Of a DNA stretch of 64,000 nucleotides, positions 46,090 through 57,174 are shown piece by piece (the first letter of the stretch is position 1; the number at the start of each line of letters is the position of its first letter). The notes below the pieces were generated by a model. The model searched no databases. It was not told the DNA's origin and saw nothing but the letters and a program-made list of their open reading frames with translations. The DNA is from Agapanthus africanus. Its lineage: Eukaryota; Streptophyta; Magnoliopsida; Asparagales; Amaryllidaceae. The stretch spans positions 523,334,959 through 523,398,958 of the forward strand of contig CM057350.1 of the NCBI GenBank assembly GCA_030015575.1, given 5' to 3'. A program made the position numbers and the translations under genes.

Positions 46090-48207
46090 TGTTGGAGATA
46101 GTGCCCTCATAGTCAATTATTGGATCGCAGGTACGTGATTGCAATGATTGTGGAGGACCTATACCGGTAGGACAGTCTTACTCGAGCTGATAGTATGCTA
46201 TCTGGTTTGCCTTTATCAGTTGTGTACATGTTCAGGTGACTGATTACATGTTACACTTTGATAGAGCCTTTAGGATCTTGCTTTACCACCAACAGTATGA
46301 TGGCGATCATATACGTGAGAGTTGGGTGGTTTATATGCATATCCTTAATTGTGGTCCCTAGTCGTGGGAGTTTCGAGACAGGGCATCGATACTCCGGAAT
46401 AGACTAGTGTATACAATCGAGACCCCGACGAGGGGCGGTGGCCGGTCTCACAAGCCACTGGTGTCAGTTGGATCACCTAAGATGTATACAGGTGCTCATT
46501 GGTTTATGAGTACACCGGACAGGACTCGCCGGGAATCTGCTAGTTAGTACTATACCTATCGTCAGATAGCAGTTCCCTGGTGACATGTGTACAGGTTAGT
46601 TCATCGACCTGAGGTCGTCATTTGTCTCGTGTGAGTTCCCACTGTGCTTTGATTTCTACCCTACCACGGCTCAAAGGAGTCGTGCAAACAGGTAGCTTTT
46701 GGGTACAGTCCCGAGCCATATGGAGGCACGTGAGCGGATCGGCAGAGGATTCGTCTCTCCCGGTATTGGGGGTGAGATCGTGCTGTGTCAAGGAGAGCCA
46801 TTACACAAAGCCCACGGCCGTGGCAGGAGATTTACTGGTAAGTACTCCAGTAGTATCTCAGGGTGTTATTAGGCTATACTCCGACACGACTTATACTGCT
46901 ATTGGGGATCTGACGTTGCTAGCCCCCTAGGCAGATATGCGATACTCATAGACGATCGGACCGGTCTGTATATACATTGTCACTGTTAGGCTCAGTAGGG
47001 TTTCCGGATGAGTTCGCTCATCGACCTCCCTTGAGGTCAGTCCATGGGCAACCGTTACGCATAGCTAGTGCCGCTGACGGTTTGTGGTTAAACCCACTGC
47101 CAGGGTACTGACGAGTCATTAGAGTCCCCCACTGACAGTTTCCCAAGTTCGGGCGAAACGTTGTAGAGGCCGTATGGTTTTATGGCAGGGTTCGGAAAAT
47201 GCACGTGCGTTTACGCACGTGTTATTTTTCGGGCAGATGATACTGGTCGGCTTTGGTTTAAGCCGAATCCGAGTATTATATTGAGTAGATATAATATCTT
47301 TGTCTCAGTTGCATTTGTATTCGGTCGTAATACAAATGCGGGTATATTTATACAGTTACGGGGTTATCCTGAAAGTCATTTCAGGATCACTTTTGGAAGT
47401 TGCCAGTTTCCAGTTTTCTATCAGCCGTCTTTTAACATTCGGTTAAAGACGGATTTATATTTTCTTGAGATGAGGTGTGTCAGTGTTCTAGAAGTTTCTA
47501 GAAGTGATGACAAGGATAGTGACTAGGTTCATGAAATTTTGATTGCATTTATTATATGATGACTAGGTTTAAGTGAGTCATGGTTTACATTAATGCATTT
47601 TGTTTTTGTTAAGATTTTTTCTTCATGATAAGCTTTGTGTTATGGTCACCACTTGGTTCCTACACTCACCCCCCCTCCTTTAAGTGGCCGGCCCCCTTCT
47701 CCTCCTCCATTCTTGACTTGAAAAAGATTATGGTTGTTAAAAAGAAAAGACTAAAGTTTTGGATGCATGGATATTTCATAGTTCATTTCTTGTTCCATTT
47801 CATTTCCATCGGCAACTTCATCAACCGATCGTCCACGGCTTTGGACGAAGTGAGGCAAAGTCATCTACTCATTCTCTACATCAATCTTGGTCGTCTCTTT
47901 TGGCAAACTTGACGACCGAGTTGCCTCGAGTCAGAAGCGGGAGCCCGTTTAAAGAATCGTTGACGTGGTGCTACCTGGACGAGCAGATCGGAGATCGACG
48001 AGATCGGAGCAGCCGCAACGGAGCGTGGGATGATGGTTAAAGAACGAAGGACTCGGATCGTTTGGTATAACCTTTCTACACTCTTTACAGTTTATTAGTT
48101 TAGCAATAATGGCAGATCCGGGTTAAAGTATACGATAGCACCAGTTAAAAAGTTTTTGTTCCGCATTTGGCGTCTGTAGACGGCCGGGGCGCTACCGTAG
48201 ACTTACA
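46090..48207 (+). repeat. Element D 3' LTR
   Basis: 2118 bp, complete, TGTTGG...CTTACA. It differs from the 5' LTR at scattered positions (for example 46442 region and 47310 region). Confidence 0.94.
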
Positions 48208-49339
48208 TTATCCACCCATATTTTTCACACTTCCTCATCATTTAACTTAAGATTATATATGTTCTATAGAATTACTTAGCTTTCGGCATCTCTTAAGTTT
48301 TCCTTCTAGGGTTTTATCTCCGCTTAGGAATTTCTATCAACTCTACTAAAGATACAAGTTCTATTCTTCATTCCTTTCTCTTATCTAGACTCTAATCACA
48401 TATCCCCACGTGTGTGTAAATATTACCCTTACACTTGAAAATTCAAATCAAGCAATCGTACTCTCGTCCATTGTCCAAAGCACTTATTAATTGGTGGATT
48501 TCGCTTACACATCCTTCATGCGACCGTTAATACTTCTTGAGGTACCAACAACCGATTACAAGATGTGTTAGCACTTTAAAGCGTACTTCCTAGTTTTGCA
48601 ACACCCAAGGCTTTTAGCAGTGACTCCCAAACCAGTTGGTCTAAGGCACTAGGTGATGAAGCACCCTCGCTAAATATGTTTTAGCCTTAAGTAATCACAA
48701 AACCAGTGTCCATTTTTTTCGTTCACTCTTTTTCTTTTATTTTCTTCATACTAAGGACTTTAGACAAGAGCATTTCAAGGTCTCCTCTACTATTCTAAGT
48801 TTCAAGGTGCGTGATTGTGCAATTTGTAGGGTATACGTTTTCAGAATCTAGACTTAAGCTAGGAACTATTTTTCAAACTTATACTCTAATAAGAACATCA
48901 ATACTCTTCTCTTGTTTTGACTTAACCCGAGAAATGAACCCAAAATTTGCCTATTTCTAAATAGTCTACAAAGGCATATACTTTCTACCGTTAAACTTTA
49001 AGGAAGGTTATTTTTAGGGTTTTTAATTTACTAAGTCTAAGATCTAGTTGTTCCTAGCCAATTAACCTATTCGTCAAACTCAAGTCAATTAACCAAAATC
49101 GAATACATTAATTTTATAATTTTTTTAAAATTTTTCAATTTTTTTGGGTTTTTATTTTTTGCAAAATTTTTTTTTTTTATCTTTCAATTTTTCAAATTTT
49201 TATGATTTTTTATATAAAGATGTAATGCAGAAATTAAATATGCAAAAGGAAAAGAAAAAAATATATATACAATATGCAATGCAAAAGATGATAACTATAT
49301 ACACTACCCTCTCCCCCAAACTTGAGCAAAGCAGTGCTC
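48208..49339 (-). other. Element F 3' non-coding region
   Basis: About 1.1 kb with T- and A-rich runs (49130-49270) and no frame with a recognisable product. It follows the post-pol frame and probably leads to the missing polypurine tract and 3' LTR. Confidence 0.6.
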
Positions 49340-50395
49340 TCACTGCCCGGCCCCACGTTGCGCTCGTGAGCGTGAACATGATCGTTCCCCTCTAGCCAAA
49401 AGTGTTTGAATTCCCCTCTCAATTTCCGTCAACCGACGGTCGTGATCTCGTGCTGTCGCCCGAAACTCATCCCTCAAAGAATCAATTCTTCTCACTGTTC
49501 TCCGCATCAATCGTGCATGCTCCTGAGGGGTTAGTTCTTCCCCGCTCGATGTCGAGCTCGAGCTAGGGGTGTGTGTGGGAATATTTTCTGCCGGTTCCGT
49601 TCGTGTCCAAATATCAGTAAGTCTAGAGTAGGACGACGTAACGCCCTCTACGAGTGGTCGAACCGGAACACCGTCTATCATGTATGAGTCAAATTCCTCT
49701 ATGGGGAGGAAATAACGGCAGAGTTGGGTAACAAGCATGGGACATGGGTAGACGGTACCTCGTTTCCCCGTACCTATCGACTGGAGCAATACGGTGCACA
49801 TGTCGAACCGTGGATTTTTCGTCATAAGTGTATGTACGACATGTAATGAAGGGGTGAAAAAAGTCGTGTTGTGCTAACTACCAAAGATATTGTTTTGTGC
49901 CCACCGGCACACAGTAAAAACGTTCGCGAAAAGGGTCCGTGCTTGGATACCCTTACGCGGCTCTCGTGCGCAGTCATTCCCCATCAAGGGCATATAATCC
50001 TCAAAGTGCAATGGGTGTTCATGTGCGGGTATACGTGGTATGAGTGTAACCTCGTGGATCATATCCCTATCAATGTGAATTACACGATCTCCCCAATTTA
50101 TTTTAATGTAGCCTAAGTTGTCTAAACTATTATCCTCCATTGATTCATAAAATAGTGCAACTAGGTTAGGTAGGGCAAACGCAGAGGAGTGATTATAGAG
50201 CAGGAAATTCCAGCCCCTTTGCTCGATTTCATGTGCAAAATATCTACCGTATACTTCGTGTGTGAAAACCGGGGAAAAATCCCTTTCAAACTGCATTTTA
50301 TGTGCCATATAGATTTTTTCAGAAAAAAAATATGCAGGAACAGAGAGTAAATCTATAGAGTTACCTCCCCTGAAAATTTCAGGGGGCGACGACAC
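49340..50395 (-). pseudogene. Element F post-pol frame (plant-transposon-protein type), broken by one stop
   Basis: Two pieces in one frame (50395-49874 and on to 49340) are separated by a TAG at 49874-49876. The first piece holds AHKMQFERDFSPVF, YGRYFAHEIEQRGWNFL, YIKINWGDRVIHIDRDMIHE and an arginine-rich RKGIQARTLFANVF. Such segments are common in the frame behind pol in Athila-like elements and are often annotated as putative plant transposon protein. The second piece has a Ser/Thr-rich stretch and a charged, probably coiled region (RRIDSLRDEFRATARDHDRR). I see no signal peptide or transmembrane segment, so I do not call it an envelope protein. Upstream is an Arg/Pro-rich in-frame stretch (PRFRRR twice) after a TAA, without an ATG, so the start is unclear. 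Confidence 0.65.
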
Positions 50396-50774
50396 CAGAC
50401 GGCGGCGAAAGCGCGGCGGGAGGCAGCAACGGCGGCGGAAGCGCGGCGGTTTGGCGGCGGCACGGCGAGATTTTTCTGGAGCAGGTTGGGGGTGGCGGCT
50501 AGGGTTTTATGAAGAGGAAAAATTTAGGGTAAGAGAACATGGGGGCTCGGGGCATATAAATAGGGGATGGGAGGGTTATTTGTAGAAAACACCCTTTACA
50601 ATGAGGGTTTATTAAAAAAAATCAGCTCTTAAATCTGCAAATTTGCAATTAGGTCCAAAATTATTTTTTTTTATTATTTTTTTTTATGGTATTTTACAAA
50701 TTATATACACACCCCCAAACTTATTTGAAATAATGTTTTGGAAAAAGAAATTTGGGGGTGAAAGTGGAGGAAAA
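50396..50774 (-). promoter_or_regulatory. Gap between pol and post-pol frame of F with promoter-like and 5'UTR-like features
   Basis: On the minus strand a TATTTATATG stretch (near 50563-50554) is followed by CCTCTTCATAAAACCCTAGC, then GCCGCCACC and GC-rich codons. AAACCCTAGCCGCC strings are typical of plant gene 5' UTRs. The plus strand reads TATAAATAGG at the same place. An internal promoter is an inference only. Confidence 0.3.
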
Positions 50775-52108
50775 TTAATCAGTGTAGACTGGCTCCTGCA
50801 AGAACAGGAGCTCCTCCGAAGGGTCCGCTGTGAAGAACGGTTTTAGTCGATACCCATTCACTTTGAATAAGGTACCGTCTTCAGGATTTTCAAGATCAAC
50901 TGCACCGTGCGGATAAACGGTGCGGACTACAAAAGGTCCTCTCCATCTGGAACGGAGCTTGCCGGGATGATAGTGTAACCGAGTGTCATAAAGTAAAACA
51001 TGTTGACCAGGTTCAAAAGTTTTTCGCAAAAGGTGTTTATCGTGGAATACCTTAGCTCGGTTTTTAGTAATTAGGGCATTTTCATATACCTCATCCCTCA
51101 GCTCTTCTAGCTCATTCAACTGCAGCTTTCGATTGCTGCCCGCATCTCCTAAAGATAAATTCAGCTCTTTAATAGTCCAAAAAGCTTTATGCTCAATCTC
51201 CACTGGGAGGTGGCAAGCCTTCCCGTAAACAAGCCGGTATGGAGACATACCAAGATCGGTCTTATATGCAGTACGGAAAGCCCATAGTGCATCAATCATT
51301 TTAAGTGACCAATCTTTACGGTTTTTAGAAACCGTTTTCTCCAAGATTTGCTTTATTTGCCGATTTGAAACCTCGGCTTTCCCACATGTTTGGGGTGATA
51401 TGGCGTTGACAGTTTGTGGGTGATAGAGTATTTGCGCATTAAGGACTCGAAAGTCCTATTGCAAAAGTGAGAACCATTATCACTTATTATCGCCCGAGGG
51501 TGCCTAAATCGAGAAAAGATGTGTTCTTTAAGAAATCAAACGACAACCTTGTTATCGTTCGTTCGGCTGGGCACAGCCTCAACCCACTTTGAAACGTAGT
51601 CAACGGCCAAAAGAATATACACATTTCCAAAAGAGTTAGGAAATGGTCCCATGAAATCTATACCCCAAACATCAAAAATGTCCACAACCAAAATAGGTTG
51701 GAGCGGCATTTCGTTTCTCCGCGATATCCGGCCCAAGTGTTGGCACCGGGAGCAAGTTTTGCAGTATTCAAATGCATCCTTGAAGAGTCGTGGCCAATAG
51801 AAACCACACTGCAAAACTTTTTTGGTTGTCTTCTTTAGGCCAAAGTGCCCGCCACATGCTTGATCGTGGCAAAAAGACAGCACGCTCTTGACCTCACTTT
51901 CAGGTACACACCGACGAATGATTTGGTCGGAACAGTATTTAAAAAGATAGGGTTCATCCCAGTAAAAATGCTTTACTTGGGATAAAAATCGAAGTTTATC
52001 CTGTTTCGACCAATCATTAGGTTTCAGGTCGGTGGATAAGTAGTTTACAATATCGGCGAACCATGGTTCGCAAGAAACAGTCAAGAGTTGCTTGTCGGGA
52101 AAAAACAT
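50775..52108 (-). pseudogene. Element F integrase
   Basis: The first part (52108-51536) has the zinc motif with [13 protein letters not shown] and [12 protein letters not shown], then [10 protein letters not shown] with the first catalytic Asp. A TGA at 51536-51538 interrupts. After it come AIISDNGSHF (second Asp) and YHPQT, here followed by a short extra segment before CGKAEVSNR (Glu). The last part (51344-50775) gives the C-terminal domain: [50 protein letters not shown] and WRGPFVV. It ends 380 nt before the post-pol frame. The whole is colinear with Athila integrase but cannot be translated intact. Confidence 0.88.
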
Positions 52109-53516
52109 CAGTGATTGGAAGATCGAGCGTGGGCGAAGAAGGAAGTCGTGATAGGTGATCAGCTACTACGTTTTCACATCCTTTTTTGTCCTTTATGACA
52201 AGGTCAAACTCTTGTAGTAAAAGGATCCAACGTATGAGCCTTGACTTAGCATCCTTCTTCACAAAAAAGTGGCGAAGAGCTGAATGATCAATATAAACAA
52301 CGACTGGAGAGCCAATTAAATAAGGCCGAAATTTTTCGAGTGCAAACACAACAGCTAAAAACTCTTTCTCTATTGTTGTGTAGTTTAGTTGGGCCTCATT
52401 TAGTGTTCGGCTAGCATAATAAATCACGTGCGGCATCTTATTAATGTGTTGTCCAAGGACAGCGCCAATGGCAAAATCTGATGCGTCGCACATGATTTCG
52501 AAAGGGTGCGTCCAGTCGGGAGATGAGAGGATGGGCGCAGAGATGAGGGAATGTTTCAAAGACTCGAATGCTTCAGTGCAAGTGGAGTCGAAAGCAAAAG
52601 TTGTGTCCTTGGCCAGTAAGAGAGTCAAGGGTCTAGCGATCTTGCTAAAGTCCTTGATGAACCGTCTGTAAAAACCGGCGTGGCCAAGGAATGCTCTGAT
52701 ATCTTTGACGCATTTCGGGGGAGGGAGGTTAGAAATCACTTCGATTTTTGCTCTGTCAACCTCGATGCCGTTTTGCGAGATGACATGTCCTAAGACAATG
52801 CCCTCTCGTACCATGAAATGGCACTTCTCCCAATTCAATGTTAGGTTCTTATCCCTGCAGCGGGTAAGAACAGCGTCAAGATGCTGTAAACACTCGTCGA
52901 AGGAGTCGCCAAAGATGGAGAAATCGTCCATAAATATCTCCAAGAACTTTTCGACCATGTCTGAAAAGATCCCCATCATACACCGCTGAAATGTCGCGGG
53001 TGCATTGCATAACCCAAAGGGCATGCGACGATAAGCAAAAGTGCCAAAGGGACAAGTAAAGGTTGTCTTGTCTTGATCCTCTTTGGCGATGGGGACTTGG
53101 TTGTAACTGGAATAGCCATCTAGAAAGCAATAGAACTCGTGCCCTGCCAATCGCTCGAGCATTTGGTCAATGAAAGGTAAAGGAAAGTGGTCTTTCCTTG
53201 TTGCGGCATTGAGTTTCCTATAGTCTATGCAGACTCGCCACCCAGTTTGGGTGCGAGTGGGAATTAACTCATTTGCCTCATTGGTAATGACCGTAATGCC
53301 CGATTTCTTTGGCACAACGTGGATTAGGCTAACCCATTGGCTATCCGAGATAGGGTAAATGATACCACTATCCAGACACTTAACAATCTCCTTCTTAACA
53401 GCCTCTTTCATAATGGGGTTGAGGCGTCTTTGAGGATCCCTTGCCGGCTTGGCATCATCCATCAAGTGTATATGATGTTCGACTATGAGGGGACTAATCC
53501 CCTTAATGTCCGCCAT
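52017..53516 (-). pseudogene. Element F reverse transcriptase and RNase H
   Basis: A 499-codon open piece. RT motifs: [43 protein letters not shown] and the catalytic [10 protein letters not shown], the Athila/Tat form of F-x-DD. RNase [52 protein letters not shown] and VADHLSRL. The frame is lost at SRQATLDCF near 52100, where integrase continues in another frame (PDKQLLTVS). Upstream it is out of frame with the protease-RT linker. Most of the catalytic core is intact, which is notable for an element with so many other lesions. Confidence 0.93.
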
Positions 53517-54003
53517 AGACCAGCCGAAAGCTTGCCATTATTATGTAAGACCAACAAAAGAGCCTTCTCTTGCTCAAGAGCTAGAGAGGCCGATATAATG
53601 ACGGGTAAGGTCTCATTATCGCTTAGATAAGCATATTTTAGGTGCGACGGAAAAAGCTTCAATTCGAGTTTAGGAGGTGAAATAATAGATGGTAACAAAG
53701 GGGTAACTGTCCCAAACTCGAAGGATTCCATCAAAGGTTCGAATCGAGTGTACGCAACAGAGTCGGATGGTTCAATTAACTCATCCGAAAAAGCAAAAGA
53801 CTCCAATTCAGGTATGAGTCTTCAAAGTCGTCAACGAAAGTAAAACACTCAAAATCGTTATCCGCCGTGAAAGCTGTGTCGGATTCTAGGATGAACGCAC
53901 TAGTGGCGTTATCATTGCTGTGATCGAACAAAAAATTCTCGAACTCACAGTCCTCCTCCGCGATCTCATTGATCGAGCAAACATCGAGTACGCTAGCATT
54001 AGG
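53483..54003 (-). pseudogene. Element F protease-RT linker
   Basis: Two frames (54003-53776 and 53806-53483) encode an acidic, low-complexity linker (CSINEIAEEDCEFENFLFD, EPLMESFEFGTVTPLLP) and the LELKLFPSHLKYAYLSDNE segment that precedes RT in Athila elements. Frameshifts lie near 53800 and 53525. Solo LTR E splits the linker from the protease at 54003. Confidence 0.8.
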
Positions 54004-56278
54004 TGTTGGAGATAGTGCCCTCAGTGTCAATTATTGGATCACAGGCACGTGATTGCAATGATTGAGGGAGGACCTATCCCGGTACGACAGTCTTACTCGA
54101 GATGATAGTTTGCTATCTGGTTTACCTTTATCATCGTGTACTGCTTTAGGTGACCTGACAGGTCGCTATTGCACGTTGATAGAGCCCCTAGGATTCTTGC
54201 TTGACTGCCAGCAGTATGAGGGCGATCATATAAGTGAGAGCTGGAGTCTATAAGCACATCCTTAAAAAGTCCCTAGTCGTGGGAGTTTCGAGACAGGGCA
54301 TCGATTCTCCAGAGTAGACTAGTGTATACAGTCGAGACCCCGACGAGGGGCGGTGGCCGGTCTCACAAGCCACTGGTGTCAGTTGGATCACTTAAGATGT
54401 ATACAGGTGCTCATTAGGTTATGAGTACACCGGACAGGACTCGCCGGGAACATGCTAGTTGGTCTTATACCTGACGTCAGATAGCAGTTCCCTGGTGACA
54501 TGTGTACAGGTTAGTTCATCGACCTGGGGATCGTCATTTGTCTCGTGTGAGTTCCCACTGTGCTTTGATTACTACCCTACCACGGCTCAAAGGAGTCGTG
54601 CAAACAGGTTTTAGTTGGGTACAGTCCCGAGCCACATGGAGGCAGTGAGCGGATCTTCGGGGGTTCGTCTCTCCCGGTATTGGGGGTGAGGTCGCGCTGT
54701 GTCTAGGAGAGCCATTACACGAAGTCCTTGGCCAAGGCAGGAGATTTACTGGTAGGTATTCCAGTAGTATCTCAGGGTGTTCTGGGCTACACTCCGACAC
54801 GACTTGTACCGCTTTTGGGGGTCTGACTTTTACCCACCCCCTAGGCCCGACATGCGATGCTCATAGACGAACGGACCGGACTGTACGGATATTGTCACTG
54901 ACAGGCTTAGTAGGGTGTCAGGATGAGTTCGCTCATCGACGTCCCTTTTAGTCAATAGCTGGTGGCCCGTCACGTATTGGCTTATACCTCTGACGTGTTA
55001 GTGGTTAAATCCACAGCCATAGTATTGACGAGTCTTTAGAGTCCACCACACTTTCAGTTACTCAGCTTTCGGGCGAAACGCTGTAGAGGCCGTATGGAGA
55101 TATGGCAGGGTCCGATCAGATACGTGCGGTATTGCACGGATCAGGATCGGACGGTTTGTACTAGAGGCCGTATGGAGATATGGCAGGGTCCGATCAGATA
55201 CGTGCGGTATTGCACGGATCAGGATCGGACGGTTTGTACTAGAGGCCGTATAGATATATGGCTCGGTTCGATCAGATACGTGCGGTATTGCACGGATCAG
55301 GATCAAACGGATATTACTAGCCGGCTTTGGTTTAAGCCGGATCCTAGTATAGTACAGTGTAGATTTTGTCTCATTGCATTTGTATCCGGACGGAATACAG
55401 ATGCGGGTGTGTATGCACAGTATCGGGTTTTTCCTGTAATTTATTATGGGACCAGTTTTCTGGAGTTGCCAGTTTGCATTCCGTTCCGGCCGGTTTTCCT
55501 TTGTTCTTTCCCGGCCGGACTTTTCCGATGGAGGGGGTTATTTGCAAGTTTGCAAATAACACATTGTGGAGGGGGTTTCTTGCAATTGTGTTGATTATGA
55601 TATCTTTCTTCCATCACTTGCATTTAATGAGATTTGATGTGATTAAGGTGTAAGCATGGTTGATGTTTTCTTGTCTTTGGATATGGTCACCCTTGCTTTC
55701 TACTACACTTACCTCCCTCTTGCATTTGTATTTTGATCCCTCCGCCATTCTCATATGATATAGGCCGGCCACTTGAGTGAGGAAAAAGAGAGAATTTCAT
55801 TTTTGAGCTTGTGGCATTCTTGATCTCATTTGATGCTAGAAAAATGCAAGCACAATTTTTCTTCTTGATTCCTCCATCATCTTTCAAATGGCAACAAAAC
55901 CCCAAATGAGATATAGCCTCTACACTACACATTCTACAGCATATCTTGGGCATGTCGACTTGCCGGCTTCATGCCCGAGTTGCCTCGGTATTGAGGCGGG
56001 AGCCCGTAAAAGATGCAGGCGATGTGGTGCCCTTCCGGTAAGGAGGCGACGACCGGAGTTTCCGCGGGAGATCGGGACGATGACGAGAAGACCGAAGGAC
56101 TCGGATCACTCGGTATATCTCTTCCCTATCTTGTTAGTTAGCTAGACCTAGTTTAATGGCCCGATCCGGGGTTTAGTGCGCGGTGGTGCCGGTTTGCTAA
56201 GTTGGCAAAATTAAAGTTTATCACCGTTTCCGCATTTGGCCGTCGGATTGACGACCGGGGCGCCGCCGTGCACTTACA
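54004..56278 (+). mobile_element. Element E: solo copia LTR (B/D family) inside F
   Basis: 2275 bp, TGTTGG...CTTACA, with no internal region. It is close to the B LTR and has three 78-bp tandem repeats. Flanks are TTAGG (53999-54003) and TCAGG (56279-56283), a 5-bp duplication with one transition. It interrupts F after QPAEPD. A solo LTR arises by recombination between the two LTRs of a former full element. It ends with CACTTACA, as in D, and not CACTCACA as in B. Confidence 0.92.
55088..55321 (+). repeat. Three 78-bp tandem repeats in solo LTR E
   Basis: Units begin at 55088, 55166 and 55244 (GGCCGTAT). The first two are nearly identical. Each contains GATCAGATACGTGCGG-TATT-GCACGGATCAGGATC. 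Confidence 0.88.
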
Positions 56279-57174
56279 TCAGGCTCAGCAGGCTGACTTC
56301 CCAACTTGAAAATATTGAGCTCAATTGTCATATTGCCGAAAGATAGGTTCATTGAACCATTACGACAATTGATCACTGCGTTGGAAGTTGCCAGAAATGG
56401 TCGACCAAGTATTACCGGAATTTGGTTCCGGGGGTTAGCGACAGGTTGTGTATCCATCACGATAAAGTCAACGGGGAAAATGAAATCCCCTACTCTAATT
56501 AACACATCCTCCAGCTCTCCCCTAGGATGAGTTATTGACCGGTCGGCCATTTGGAGAGTACAGTGAGTGGGCTTAAGCTCTCCAACGCCCAATTGCTCGT
56601 ATACAGAATAAGGTAGCAAATTGACACTCGCGCCAAGATCTAATAGTGCTCTATTGATGTTCTTGTCCCCAATTGTTATCGAAATGGTAGGACAACCGGG
56701 GTCCTTTTGTTTTGGGGGTAAGGAATTTACAAGAGCATCACTAATAGCACTAGCCACAAAAACTTTCTTTGGCACTTGCGACTTCCTCTTTTTGGTGCAT
56801 AAGTCCTTTAAAATTTTTGCATATGAAGGAACTTGTTGGATTGCATCCAAAAGAGGGATATTTATGCTAACCTGTTTGAACAACTCAACAATCGTTTCCA
56901 TCTGTGGAGTTGGTTTATTGGATCTCAACCGATTGGGAAAAGGAACATTTTGAAAGGTGGTTGAGTCCAATTTTTGCGGATCAGATTGTCGAGTTGGAAC
57001 GGCACCCCATGTAGATGTCTTCGTGTTGTGAGAATTGGGTCCGTTCGAGCTAGAAGAAGTAGAGCCATGTGAAGGGTGGAGAATAGGCTCTGAAGAAGAA
57101 GTAGATGGTGAAGAAGATGAAGAAGGGCCACCGGCAGGGGTGTCATTGTCAATACCCACATTGTTTTGCAACAC
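56279..57174 (-). pseudogene. Element F protease and gag-protease linker
   Basis: One frame holds the Ser/Pro-rich linker, LFKQVSINIPLLDAIQQVPS, YAKILKDLCTKKR, then LPPKQKDPGCPTISITIG and the protease active site LLDLGASVNLLP, followed by VNFIPVDFIVMD-like and IPVILGRPFLATS. The D-L-G-A form is normal for Athila-type proteases. It joins gag through a one-base frameshift in an A-run near 57175. The frame reads through QPAEPD into LTR E, and the tail after it is not native. It would cleave the polyprotein. Confidence 0.9.

Larger units (their letters stand above)
38802..48207 (+). mobile_element. Element D: copia-type non-autonomous element, sister of B, with 5' end cut off by insertion A
   Basis: The 5' LTR begins abruptly at CATGTTACAC, which equals position 46247 of its own 3' LTR. 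The first 157 bp must therefore lie beyond the other end of A, left of the window. The 3' LTR is 46090-48207 (2118 bp). The shared parts are 1960 and 1961 bp. Primer site, polypurine tract, leader and eroded gag-pol all match B. The 5 bp after the 3' LTR (TTATC, 48208-48212) should be the target duplication in F. D has no coding capacity. Confidence 0.92.

Noticed and set aside
49340-50395. Envelope gene (endogenous retrovirus) in F
   Set aside because: No signal peptide or membrane segment seen; the segment resembles plant transposon-type proteins.
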